64,000 nucleotides of DNA. Origin: Gemmatimonadota bacterium. GTDB lineage: Bacteria > Gemmatimonadota > Gemmatimonadetes > Gemmatimonadales > Gemmatimonadaceae. Shown one piece after another: positions 1 to 7,810 of this stretch; the stretch's first letter is position 1, and every line of letters begins with the position of its first letter. Location of the stretch: the NCBI GenBank assembly GCA_020161135.1, contig JAIUOB010000005.1, positions 62,001 through 126,000 on the forward strand, written 5' to 3'. Under the pieces are notes generated by a model. That model ran no database searches. It was not told the DNA's origin and saw nothing but the letters and a program-made list of their open reading frames with translations. Position numbers and translations under genes: made by a program.

Positions 1-2583
1 CGTCTCGACCAGGCTGAGGTTCGCGAGATTGTCCTCGATGTAGAGCAGCGTGGCGGGGCGGAACGCCGTCGGAATCGCCACGTGCCCCACACCGCTGGCC
101 AGCACGCTCATCGGGCTCTCGGCTGCGTCGAGGTCGACGCGGAACACGCTGCCCATCTCGTCGCTGTGCTCGAGGGCCAGCGTACCGCCCATCGCCTCGC
201 ACAGGCGCCGCGAGAGGGCGAGCCCGAGTCCCGTGCCCTCGACGTCGGTCTGCTCGGCACCGAGGCGCGCGAAGGGCGTGAACAGGTCGCCGACGCGCGC
301 CTCCGGGATGCCGCGCCCGGTGTCTTCGACGCGCACGCAGAGTCGTCCGAGCTCGTTCCGCTCGGCCCGCAACCGCACCATGCCGCCAGGGCGATTGTAC
401 TTGATGGCGTTGCTGAGGAGGTTGAGCAGCACCTGCACCAGCCGCTGCCGATCGGCGTGCACGAAGGCATCGAGGGGCCACGCATCGCCGTGCAGGGTGA
501 CCGAACACTGCTGGGCCAGCGGTCGCACCAGGCCAAGGGCCTCGTCGAGCGCGGGCGCCAGCGCGACCGGCTCGAGGGAGAAGCGCTCGCGGCCGGCCTC
601 GATGCGCGCGATCTCCAGCACTTCGTTGATGAGGTGCAGCAGGTGCCGGCCGGCCTTGGTGATGTGCTGCACCGACTTGGCCTGCTGCGGCGAGAGTTCG
701 CCGCGGGCCAGCAGTTGCGCGAAGCCGAGGATGCTGTTCATCGGCGTGCGCAGCTCGTGGCTCATGCGGCTCAGGAATTCGCTCTTGGCGCGATTCGCGC
801 GCTCGGCCTCTTCCTTGGCGCGGGCGAGTGCCTGCTCGGCCTGCCGCCGCCCGGTGATGTCACGGCCGAAGGCAATCACGCCCTCCGCGGGGGAGTCGGG
901 GGAGAGCGTGCGGCCGACAGTCTCCATGTGCAGGTAGCGGCCGTCCTTGGTGCGGATGCGGAAGATGCTGGTGTGCGGCTGCCCGGGGTGCTCGGCGATC
1001 CAGTGCAGGTCGCGCATGGTGTGGGCGACGTCGTCCGGGTGCAGCATGTCGATGGGGCGCGTGCCGAGGATCTCCTCCGGCGCGTAGCCCAGCATGCGCA
1101 TGGACGAGGGGCCCACATAGGTGAGCGCGCCGGTGACGTCGCAGGTCATCACGAAGTCGGAGGCGTTCTCGATGATCTGCCGCAGCCGCTCGTCGCGCTC
1201 GCGCAGCGCGACTTCGACTTCCACGCGGTCGGACACGTCGCGGCAGTTGGCGACGATGCCGTCATCGGCCGTGTCGTCGGCGATCGTGCGACCCACGTTG
1301 TCGAGCGTGCGCCAACTGCCGTCCTTGTGCCGGATGCGATAGCGCACGCTCAGTGTGCGTCCCGGATTCGCGACGATCTGGCCGAACACGTCCATGACGT
1401 GCGGCAGGTCGTCCGGGTGCACGAGGTCGGGGGGGCGCGTGCCCATCATCTCGCGCGTCGTGTACCCCAGCATGCGCTCGACCGACGAACTCACCGACGT
1501 GATGGCAGCGGTCGGATCGACGATCATGATGAAGTCCGACGAGTTCTCGATGAGGCGGCGGAAGTACGCCTCGCGCTCGCTCAGGGCGGCGCGGGCGCGG
1601 GCATGCTCGGCCACCTCCTGCTCGAGCGCGGCGTTGGTGGCGGCCAGTTCGGCGGTGCGCTCCTGCACGCGATGCTCGAGCGCCTCGTTGGCCTGCCGCA
1701 GCGCGCGCTCGGCGGCGACGCGATCGTTGATGTCGCGCGAGGTGGCGAGGAGGCGCTCGACCCCATTCACCTGCACGCGGCGGAGCCGGACCTCACCCCA
1801 GACGTCGTGCCCGTCGCGGTGGCGTCCGCGCCAGACGAAGCGCTGTGGCTCGCCGGCGGCGGCGCGCCGCACGAAGGCGAGCGCATCCTCGGGGCGGAAC
1901 GGGGCCTCGTCCAGGCAGAGGCCGGTGAGTCCCATCGCCTTCTGTTCCTCCACCGAGTAGCCGTACATCTCGCACGCCGCCTGGTTGATCTCGAGGAAGG
2001 CGCCCGTGTCGAGGTCGTGCAGCCACATCGCGTCGGAGGCGTGCTCGAACAGCGTGCGGTAGCTCTCCTCGCTCGCGCGCAGCGCGGCCTCGGTGGCGCG
2101 ACGCTCGGTGATGTCGAGCGTCGTGCCCAGCACCTTCACCACCTGACCACGATCGTCGACAATGGGGAGCCCGCGCGCCTGCATCAGCCGCACGGCGCCG
2201 TCCTTGCGGCGCGCCCTGAACTCGGTCGTCGCCAGTTCGCCGCGTTGCAGGGCAGCCATGCCCTCGGCGATGCGCGCGTGGTCCTCGGGCTCGAGCACGC
2301 GTGCGACCCATTCCGCGTGCGTCCTCGGCGCCTCGCTGTCGTCGAAGCCGTGGATGCGCTGCAACTCCCGCGACCAGCGCACCGCATCGGTCGCGATGTC
2401 GATCTCCCACGTGCCCAGTCCGGCGAGCTGCTCGATGAGGTCGACTTGCCGCTCGCGGTCGGCGCGCGCGCGCCGCTCCTCCTCGAGGGCCTGCCGGATC
2501 GACTCGGGCGCGTCAGGGAGCGCGGTCGGGGACGAGGTGGGGGACGGCGCCGGCGTGTCGGCGGAAACGGGAGGTGTGGACAT
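1..2583 (-). CDS. Multi-PAS hybrid sensor histidine kinase (3' end outside window)
   Basis: Membrane-free sensor kinase of at least 861 residues, read leftward from an ATG at 2583. In order I see about four PAS units (near residues 50-150, 165-280, 335-450 and 455-570, each ending in a DITxR or DVSDR-like PAC signature), a coiled-coil stretch between the second and third, a HisKA domain with the phospho-acceptor in MSHELRTPMNSILG (His near residue 609), an ATPase domain with DTGRGIPEARV and GTGLGLALSR, and the start of a receiver domain (LLYIEDNLANLSLVE) cut by the window edge. There is no transmembrane segment or signal peptide, so it likely senses a cytoplasmic cue such as redox state or a small ligand through PAS. 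The output partner is not visible. Family assignment is firm; the ligand is unknown. Confidence 0.93.
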   Translation of the reverse strand, partial: MSTPPVSADTPAPSPTSSPTALPDAPESIRQALEEERRARADRERQVDLIEQLAGLGTWEIDIATDAVRWSRELQRIHGFDDSEAPRTHAEWVARVLEPEDHARIAEGMAALQRGELATTEFRARRKDGAVRLMQARGLPIVDDRGQVVKVLGTTLDITERRATEAALRASEESYRTLFEHASDAMWLHDLDTGAFLEINQAACEMYGYSVEEQKAMGLTGLCLDEAPFRPEDALAFVRRAAAGEPQRFVWRGRHRDGHDVWGEVRLRRVQVNGVERLLATSRDINDRVAAERALRQANEALEHRVQERTAELAATNAALEQEVAEHARARAALSEREAYFRRLIENSSDFIMIVDPTAAITSVSSSVERMLGYTTREMMGTRPPDLVHPDDLPHVMDVFGQIVANPGRTLSVRYRIRHKDGSWRTLDNVGRTIADDTADDGIVANCRDVSDRVEVEVALRERDERLRQIIENASDFVMTCDVTGALTYVGPSSMRMLGYAPEEILGTRPIDMLHPDDVAHTMRDLHWIAEHPGQPHTSIFRIRTKDGRYLHMETVGRTLSPDSPAEGVIAFGRDITGRRQAEQALARAKEEAERANRAKSEFLSRMSHELRTPMNSILGFAQLLARGELSPQQAKSVQHITKAGRHLLHLINEVLEIARIEAGRERFSLEPVALAPALDEALGLVRPLAQQCSVTLHGDAWPLDAFVHADRQRLVQVLLNLLSNAIKYNRPGGMVRLRAERNELGRLCVRVEDTGRGIPEARVGDLFTPFARLGAEQTDVEGTGLGLALSRRLCEAMGGTLALEHSDEMGSVFRVDLDAAESPMSVLASGVGHVAIPTAFRPATLLYIEDNLANLSLVET

Positions 2584-2651
2584 GGCGGGAAAGGTCGCCG
2601 CTGGCGCGTGCCACGGCCCGGGTCGAATGACCCGGGGGATGACCCGGCGTG

Positions 2652-2699
2652 GGTCGCGGCGGTCGCTACCGGTCGCGGCCGTTGCTACCGGTAGCTACC
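2652..2699. repeat. 19-bp imperfect tandem repeat
   Basis: Two copies of a 19-bp unit beginning GGTCGCGG and ending GCTACC (2652-2670 and 2671-2689) are followed by a partial third (2690-2699). The array lies between the kinase start and the stop codon of the DinB-fold gene and runs into that stop codon. Function unknown. Confidence 0.7.
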
Positions 2700-3258
2700 G
2701 GTCGATGAGCGCGATCGTGCGCTCGATCTGCCCCGCATGCCGCTCGCCGTGCCGGAGCGCGATGAGGAAGGCGTCCCCGAAGTTCGGGCGCACCAGGGTA
2801 GAGAGCGGGGAGGTGAAGCGCAGCCGGGTCCAGTCGTGGGCGGCGGCGTCGGTCATGAGCGTGCGCACGGCCTCGTGTGTGGCGAGGAGCGCGTCGAGCA
2901 CGTTGGCGCGGGGGGTCGGGCCGGGCTGGATGCGCCCGGGGGCCGGGAGCCGGAAGGTCATCTCCAGCGACTTGCGCAGCAGCCCGCCCATGAAGGTCGG
3001 GCGCCAGAGCCGTTCCCCCGCCGGCGGCACGGTCGCGCCCGCCCGGGTGAGCGCGGCGCGCATGGCGGTGAGGTACGCGTCGTTCGCCAGACAGCAGTGC
3101 TCGAGCACCTCACCGACGCTCCAGCCGCCGTCCGGGCGGCGCACGCTCCAGCGCGCCGCGGGGAGCGGCGTGGTGATGGCGCGCAGACGCTCGTCGAGCG
3201 CGGTGAGCCCCGTGCGCACTGTGCTGTCGACACCGCGCTGCGTGGAGGGGAGCGACAT
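2695..3258 (-). CDS. DinB-fold (DinB_2) family protein
   Basis: A 187-residue protein of the four-helix DinB/YfiT fold. Visible signs are the helix GGWSVGEVLEHCCLAND with a conserved His, and the C-terminal HGERHAGQIERTIA that supplies the usual two metal-binding His residues. Members of this superfamily are putative metal-dependent enzymes, often thiol transferases that use bacillithiol, mycothiol or glutathione. The substrate cannot be told from sequence. Its ATG follows the stop of the gamma-glutamyltransferase gene by two bases, so the two are almost certainly co-transcribed and perhaps translationally coupled. Pairing with a thiol-processing enzyme suits a thiol-related role, but that is inference. 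This is unrelated to DNA polymerase DinB. Confidence 0.85.
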   Translation of the reverse strand: MSLPSTQRGVDSTVRTGLTALDERLRAITTPLPAARWSVRRPDGGWSVGEVLEHCCLANDAYLTAMRAALTRAGATVPPAGERLWRPTFMGGLLRKSLEMTFRLPAPGRIQPGPTPRANVLDALLATHEAVRTLMTDAAAHDWTRLRFTSPLSTLVRPNFGDAFLIALRHGERHAGQIERTIALIDR

Positions 3259-3260
3259 GC

Positions 3261-4988
3261 TCAGTGCCCCACCGCCATGCCGTCCTTGCGCGGATCGCTG
3301 CCCGCGACCCAGCCCTTGGCGAGCTTCACGATGGCCTGCGCGCCACCGAACTGCGTACGGCGCTCGTCGGTGAGCTCGTGTCCCATGGCCTTGAGCGCGT
3401 TGCGCACCCCGTCGCCCACCGGCGTCTCGATGGCCACCTGCACACCGCTCAGGTGCCGGAAGCGCGCCGCGTCGATGGCCTGCTGCACGTCCATGCCGAA
3501 CACCAGCATGTTGAGCAGCACCTGCACATGCCCCTGCGCCTGCATCGCGCCGCCCATCACGCCGAAGCTCATGTACGGCTCGTCGCGCCCGTTCACCGTG
3601 CGCGTCACGAACGCCGGAATGAGCGTGTGGAACGGCCGCTTGCCGGGCGCGACGGTGTTGGGCAGCCCCGGCTCGAGCGTGAAGCCGGCGCCGCGATCGT
3701 GCAACGCAAAGCCGGTGCCCGGCACCACGATGCCGGAGCCGAACTCGTCGTAGATGGAGTTGATGAAGCTCACCATGTTGCCGTCCTTGTCGGCCGTGGT
3801 GAGATAGATCGTCTCGCTCGACGTGCGCAGCGGCCCCGGGTCGGTCCGCACCATCGCCTTGTTCACGTCGAGGTGACTGCGGCGCTCGCTGATGAACGCA
3901 TCGTCGAGCATCCGCTCGGCGGGCATCGCGAGATGGTCGGCGTCGCCCACGAAGCGGGTGAGGTCGGCGTAGGCGAGCTTCTTGGCTTCGATGAGATGGT
4001 GCAGGTACGGCGCGCTGTTGTGTCCCATCGCCTTGAGATCATACGGCTCGAGGATGCGCAGCATCTCGAGCGCCGCCACGCCCTGGTTGTTGGGCGGCAG
4101 CTCCCACAGGCGATACCCCTGGAAGGGCACCGACATCGGCGTCACCCACGTCGGCTGGTTCTTCCGCAGGTCGTCGAGGGTGAGGAATCCGCCGAGCTTC
4201 TGCACGTGCGCGACGATCTGCTGGCCCATCGCGCCGCCGTAGAAGGTGCCGATACCCTGCGTGGCGATGGTCCGCAGCGTGCGCGCGTAGTCGGGGTTGC
4301 GGAACCATTCACCGGCCTTGGGTGAGCGACCGCCCGGCAGGAAGGTCGCGGTGGCCGCACTGTCGCGCTTGAGGAACGCCTCCTGCCCGACCCAGTCCTC
4401 GGCGATGATCGGCGTGAGCGGAAAGCCCTGCTCGGCATAGCGAATGGCGGGGGCCAGCGAGGCCGCGAGCGTGCGGGTGCCGTAGGTGCGCAGCAACGTT
4501 TGCCAGCCGGCCAGCGCGCCGGGCACGGTGATCGTCTCGACGCCGCGCGGAATCGAGCGGGTGCGCCCGCGCTTGAGCAGTTCGTCGCGCGTCATGCGCG
4601 CCCCCGCGCGCCCGCTCGCGTTGAGCGCGACCAGCTTCTTCTCCTTCGCGAGCCAGATGAGCGCGAACAGGTCGCCACCGATGCCCGTCATCATCGGCTC
4701 GGTCACGCTGAGCACCGCCGCGGCCGTGATGGCGGCGTCGACCGCGTTGCCGCCGGCCTGCAGCACGGCCACGCCCGCCGCCGACGCGAGCGGCTGGCTG
4801 GTGGCGACCATGCCGTTGGGGGCATACACCGGCGAGCGTCCCGCCATGGAGAGCGGGCGCGCCACCGGCGCGGGCGTCTGGGCCGCCAGCGATGCACTGG
4901 CGAGCGAGAGCAGCACCAGCGCCGTACCGGCGGGGCGCAGGCACGGGACACGTGGGGCGGGGACCACGGGCGGGACACGACGCAACAT
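3261..4988 (-). CDS. ggt: Gamma-glutamyltransferase, secreted
   Basis: Cleaves or transfers the gamma-glutamyl group of glutathione and related amides in the periplasm. The 575-residue protein has an N-terminal signal peptide (MLRRVPP... ending in ASASLAAQ near residue 36), the family signature GGNAVDAAITAAAVLSVTEP, and the autoprocessing region SSETIYLTTADKDGN. Aligned with the E. coli enzyme, its Thr near residue 392 is the nucleophile that becomes the N-terminus of the small subunit. A downstream GVMGGAMQAQGHVQ segment is also typical. An in-frame Met 51 codons upstream exists, but the ATG at 4988 puts the signal peptide at the start. The gene is followed at 2 bp by the DinB-fold gene and diverges from the GH9 gene. 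Confidence 0.95.
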   Translation of the reverse strand: MLRRVPPVVPAPRVPCLRPAGTALVLLSLASASLAAQTPAPVARPLSMAGRSPVYAPNGMVATSQPLASAAGVAVLQAGGNAVDAAITAAAVLSVTEPMMTGIGGDLFALIWLAKEKKLVALNASGRAGARMTRDELLKRGRTRSIPRGVETITVPGALAGWQTLLRTYGTRTLAASLAPAIRYAEQGFPLTPIIAEDWVGQEAFLKRDSAATATFLPGGRSPKAGEWFRNPDYARTLRTIATQGIGTFYGGAMGQQIVAHVQKLGGFLTLDDLRKNQPTWVTPMSVPFQGYRLWELPPNNQGVAALEMLRILEPYDLKAMGHNSAPYLHHLIEAKKLAYADLTRFVGDADHLAMPAERMLDDAFISERRSHLDVNKAMVRTDPGPLRTSSETIYLTTADKDGNMVSFINSIYDEFGSGIVVPGTGFALHDRGAGFTLEPGLPNTVAPGKRPFHTLIPAFVTRTVNGRDEPYMSFGVMGGAMQAQGHVQVLLNMLVFGMDVQQAIDAARFRHLSGVQVAIETPVGDGVRNALKAMGHELTDERRTQFGGAQAIVKLAKGWVAGSDPRKDGMAVGH

Positions 4989-5059
4989 CACGAAGCTCCA
5001 GGCATCGGGAGGGGACACGGCGACCTGCGCCTCATTAGGATATCCCACCGCGGCGTCCT

Positions 5060-5107
5060 GCGCCGCGCCTGATACGCGCCGCGCTTGATGCTCGCCGCGC
5101 TTGATGC
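5060..5107. repeat. Three 16-bp direct repeats in a divergent promoter region
   Basis: Three adjacent 16-bp units (5060-5075, 5076-5091, 5092-5107) share CGCCGCGC followed by TTGATGC or a close variant. They sit in the 146-bp gap between the divergent ggt (start 4988) and GH9 (start 5135) genes, where a regulator could bind side-by-side sites. No known operator was recognised. Confidence 0.6.
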
Positions 5108-5134
5108 AGGCCGGCGCGACGCCGAACTTGGCGC

Positions 5135-6904
5135 ATGGCACTCCCCCTGCTGTCGGCCCTCGTCGTGGCGGCCACCGCCGCCGACTCCAGCGCCTTTGTG
5201 CGCATCAATCAGGTGGGCTACCGCCTCGACGCCCCCAAGGTGGCGGTCGTTTGCGCGCTGCGCCCTGTCCGCCTCGGACGCTTCACCGTGGAAACCGAGC
5301 GGGGGCAGGTGCTGCTGGGGCCCAAGCGCGCGGAGCGCGATCGGCCGTTCGCGGCGTGCGTCGAGACCTGGCGCCTCGACTTCAGCGCCCTGCGCCGTCC
5401 GGCGCGTGTCCGGGTCCGGGTGCGCACCGCCGACGGGGCCACGATGTACGAGTCGCCCGTGTTCCCCGTGGGCGACGCGGTCTATCGCGGCCTCGCCGAC
5501 ACGCTCATGGGCTACATGCGCCAGCAGCGGTCGGGGTACAACCCGTTCCTCGGTGACACGGCGCACCGCTTCGACGCGCGCATCGTCGATCACCCCACGC
5601 GCACCGGCGAGGTCGCGCCGGTGCAGGGTGGGTGGGCCGATGCGGCCGACTACCTGCAGTACGTGACGACATCGGCAACGGCGACGTACCACCTGCTGGC
5701 CGCCTGGCGCGACGCGCCGAAGGCCTTCGCCGACCGACGGCGCGCCGACGGACACGCCGGCACCAACGGCGTCCCCGATGTGCTCGACGAGGCACGCCAC
5801 GGCCTGACGTGGCTGCTGCGCATGTTCCCCGACGATCGCACGATGTTCAACCAGCTCGGCGACGATCGCGACCACGCCTTCTTCGACCTGCTCACGACCG
5901 ACTCGTCCGACTACGGCTGGGGCAAGGGGCGTGAACGTCCGGTGTATCCGTGCACCGGGCAGCCGCAGGGCGTCGTGCGCGCGAAGAATCGCTCCACGGG
6001 TTATGCGTCCACGGCGGGCAAGTTCGCGGCGGCGTTCGCGCTGGGCGCCATGCAGTTTCGCACGCGCGACGCGGCGTTCGCCGACACGCTGGCGCGCAAG
6101 GCGCGGGCGGCCTTCGCGTTGGGGGAGGCGTTTCCCGGCGTGTGCCAGACGGCGCCGGGCAGCTCACCCTACTTCTACGAGGAGGCGAGCTGGCATGACG
6201 ACATGGAACTGGGCGGGGCGCTGCTCTACCAGCTCACGGGCGACGCGCACTATCAGCGCGCCGCCCTCACGCATGCCGCCGCCGAACCGGTGACGCCCTG
6301 GATGGGTGCCGACACGGCGAGGCACTACGAGTGGTATCCGTGGCAGAATGCGGGGCACTACGAAACGGCCATGCGCGCGTCCGCCGCGCATCGCACGCGG
6401 CTCGCGACCATGTATCGGGAGGGCCTCACCCGCATCGCGGCCCGCGCGGGGAACGGTTTTCGCATCGGCGTGCCGTTCATCTGGTGCTCGAACAATCTGG
6501 TGGTCGCCACGGCCGTGCAGGCCGCACTGTACCGGCGCCTCACTGGCGACACGCGCTTCGCGACGCTCGAGCAGTCCGCCATCGACTGGCTCTTCGGCAC
6601 GAATCCGTGGGGCACGTCCATGGTGATCGGTGTGCCGCGGCTGGGCGTGTGGCCGCGCGACCCGCACACGGAGCTGCCGCCATCGCTGCACGTGGGGCTC
6701 ACGGGCGGCCTGGTGGACGGCCCGGTGTACCGCTCGATCTTCAGCAACCTGCGCGGCATCGCGCTGCACCATGCCGACGAGTATGCCGCGTTCAACACCG
6801 GCTTCGTCGTGTATCACGATGACCTGGGCGACTACGCGACCAACGAGCACATCATGGACGGCACGGCCGCTCTCGCGTACCTCCTGGCCCTGCAGCACCG
6901 CTGA
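5135..6904 (+). CDS. Glycoside hydrolase family 9 protein with N-terminal Ig-like domain
   Basis: A secreted 589-residue glycosidase, probably acting on cellulose or related beta-glucans or their oligomers. After a short signal peptide comes the N-terminal Ig-like domain typical of GH9 (starting FVRINQVGYRLDAPK, about residues 20-105). The (alpha/alpha)6 catalytic domain follows, with QGGWADAADYLQY near residue 165 carrying the catalytic Asp pair and TNEHIMDGTAAL near residue 570 carrying the catalytic Glu. GH9 proteins of this layout include endoglucanases and exo-acting glucosaminidases, so the exact substrate is open. The start at 5135 (ATG) leaves an unusually short but workable signal sequence. 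It is divergent from ggt and 67 bp upstream of the thioredoxin-like gene on the same strand. Confidence 0.9.
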   Translation: MALPLLSALVVAATAADSSAFVRINQVGYRLDAPKVAVVCALRPVRLGRFTVETERGQVLLGPKRAERDRPFAACVETWRLDFSALRRPARVRVRVRTADGATMYESPVFPVGDAVYRGLADTLMGYMRQQRSGYNPFLGDTAHRFDARIVDHPTRTGEVAPVQGGWADAADYLQYVTTSATATYHLLAAWRDAPKAFADRRRADGHAGTNGVPDVLDEARHGLTWLLRMFPDDRTMFNQLGDDRDHAFFDLLTTDSSDYGWGKGRERPVYPCTGQPQGVVRAKNRSTGYASTAGKFAAAFALGAMQFRTRDAAFADTLARKARAAFALGEAFPGVCQTAPGSSPYFYEEASWHDDMELGGALLYQLTGDAHYQRAALTHAAAEPVTPWMGADTARHYEWYPWQNAGHYETAMRASAAHRTRLATMYREGLTRIAARAGNGFRIGVPFIWCSNNLVVATAVQAALYRRLTGDTRFATLEQSAIDWLFGTNPWGTSMVIGVPRLGVWPRDPHTELPPSLHVGLTGGLVDGPVYRSIFSNLRGIALHHADEYAAFNTGFVVYHDDLGDYATNEHIMDGTAALAYLLALQHR

Positions 6905-6971
6905 CGAGGCACGGGGGCCGTGGTCGCCAGCGGGACTGCCCCCCGCCCTCGCGGCGCTTAGCTTTCTCCGG

Positions 6972-7799
6972 ATGTCGCTTCCCGTGGTCGATGACGCCGC
7001 GTTCGCGGCGGACGTCCTGACGGCACCGCTGCCGGTGCTGGTGGAATTCGGGGCCGCCTGGTGCCCGCCCTGCCGTGTCCTCGAGCCGGTGCTCGAGCAA
7101 CTGGCCACGCGCTACGAGGGGCGGGTGCGCTTCCGCGCCGTCGACGCCGACGTGGCGCTCGAGACGGTCACGCGTTTCGGCGTGCGCAATCTGCCCACCG
7201 TGCTCCTCTTCGACCGTGGCCAGGTCGTGGAACGCGTCGCCGGTGCGCGCCCCGCTGCCGCCTACGAAGCGCTGCTCGATGCGCACCTGGCCTCTCGCGT
7301 GGCGGAGCTGGCGTCCCCGATCGTCTCGGCGCCGGTCGTCTCGGCGCCGAGCATGGCGGCGACCCCGCTTTGGGTCGATGCGCCCCCCGATGCGCGCGAG
7401 CGCGCGCAGGCGGCTGCGCTCGTCGCGAGCGACGAGCCGCTGCTCGTCTTCAAGCACAGCGACAGTTGCGTCATCTCCATCGCGGTCAAGCGCGAGTTCG
7501 ACGCCTTTCTCGCGGCGCAGGTGAGCACGCCGGTCGCCACGCGGCTCGTGGTCGTGCAGCGTGAGCGCCGCCTCAGTGACGCGCTCGCCGAGGTGTTGCA
7601 GGTCCGGCACGAGTCGCCGCAGGCGCTCCTCGTGCAGCAGGGGCGCGTGCTCTGGCATGCGTCGCATCGCCGCATCACGGCGGACGCGCTGTCGCGGGTG
7701 GTGCACGCTGCGGGGCGCACGTCCGGCACTACCGCTACACCCACTGCTGCCCCCACCGCCGATTCCACTGCTGTTCCCGCCGCCGATTTCGTGGCCTGA
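6972..7799 (+). CDS. Thioredoxin domain fused to a YtxJ-type monothiol bacilliredoxin
   Basis: A 275-residue two-domain redox protein. Residues 1-110 are a thioredoxin fold with the WCPPC active site (Cys31, Cys34) and the cis-Pro motif RNLPTVLLF. Residues about 150-255 match the YtxJ family (bacillithiol-associated monothiol redoxins) with FKHSDSCVIS around a single active Cys. An Ala/Pro/Ser-rich linker joins the domains and a low-complexity Thr/Pro/Ala tail ends the protein. The start is the ATG at 6972 because the thioredoxin fold begins there; the frame is open further upstream but unrelated. YtxJ proteins remove bacillithiol from proteins, so the fusion suggests one polypeptide doing disulfide reduction and de-bacillithiolation. 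That activity is inference. Confidence 0.88.
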   Translation: MSLPVVDDAAFAADVLTAPLPVLVEFGAAWCPPCRVLEPVLEQLATRYEGRVRFRAVDADVALETVTRFGVRNLPTVLLFDRGQVVERVAGARPAAAYEALLDAHLASRVAELASPIVSAPVVSAPSMAATPLWVDAPPDARERAQAAALVASDEPLLVFKHSDSCVISIAVKREFDAFLAAQVSTPVATRLVVVQRERRLSDALAEVLQVRHESPQALLVQQGRVLWHASHRRITADALSRVVHAAGRTSGTTATPTAAPTADSTAVPAADFVA

Positions 7800-7810
7800 T
7801 CCCACCCCCC

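Noticed and set aside
82-2694. An 870-codon open frame antisense to the hybrid kinase
   Set aside because: It is low-complexity (Arg/Ala/Gly/His-rich) and shows no domain; the opposite strand encodes a complete PAS-HisKA-ATPase protein. High GC keeps antisense frames open.
2695-3258. DNA polymerase IV because of the DinB name
   Set aside because: This is the DinB_2 four-helix fold; the real Y-family polymerase is at 36703-38103.
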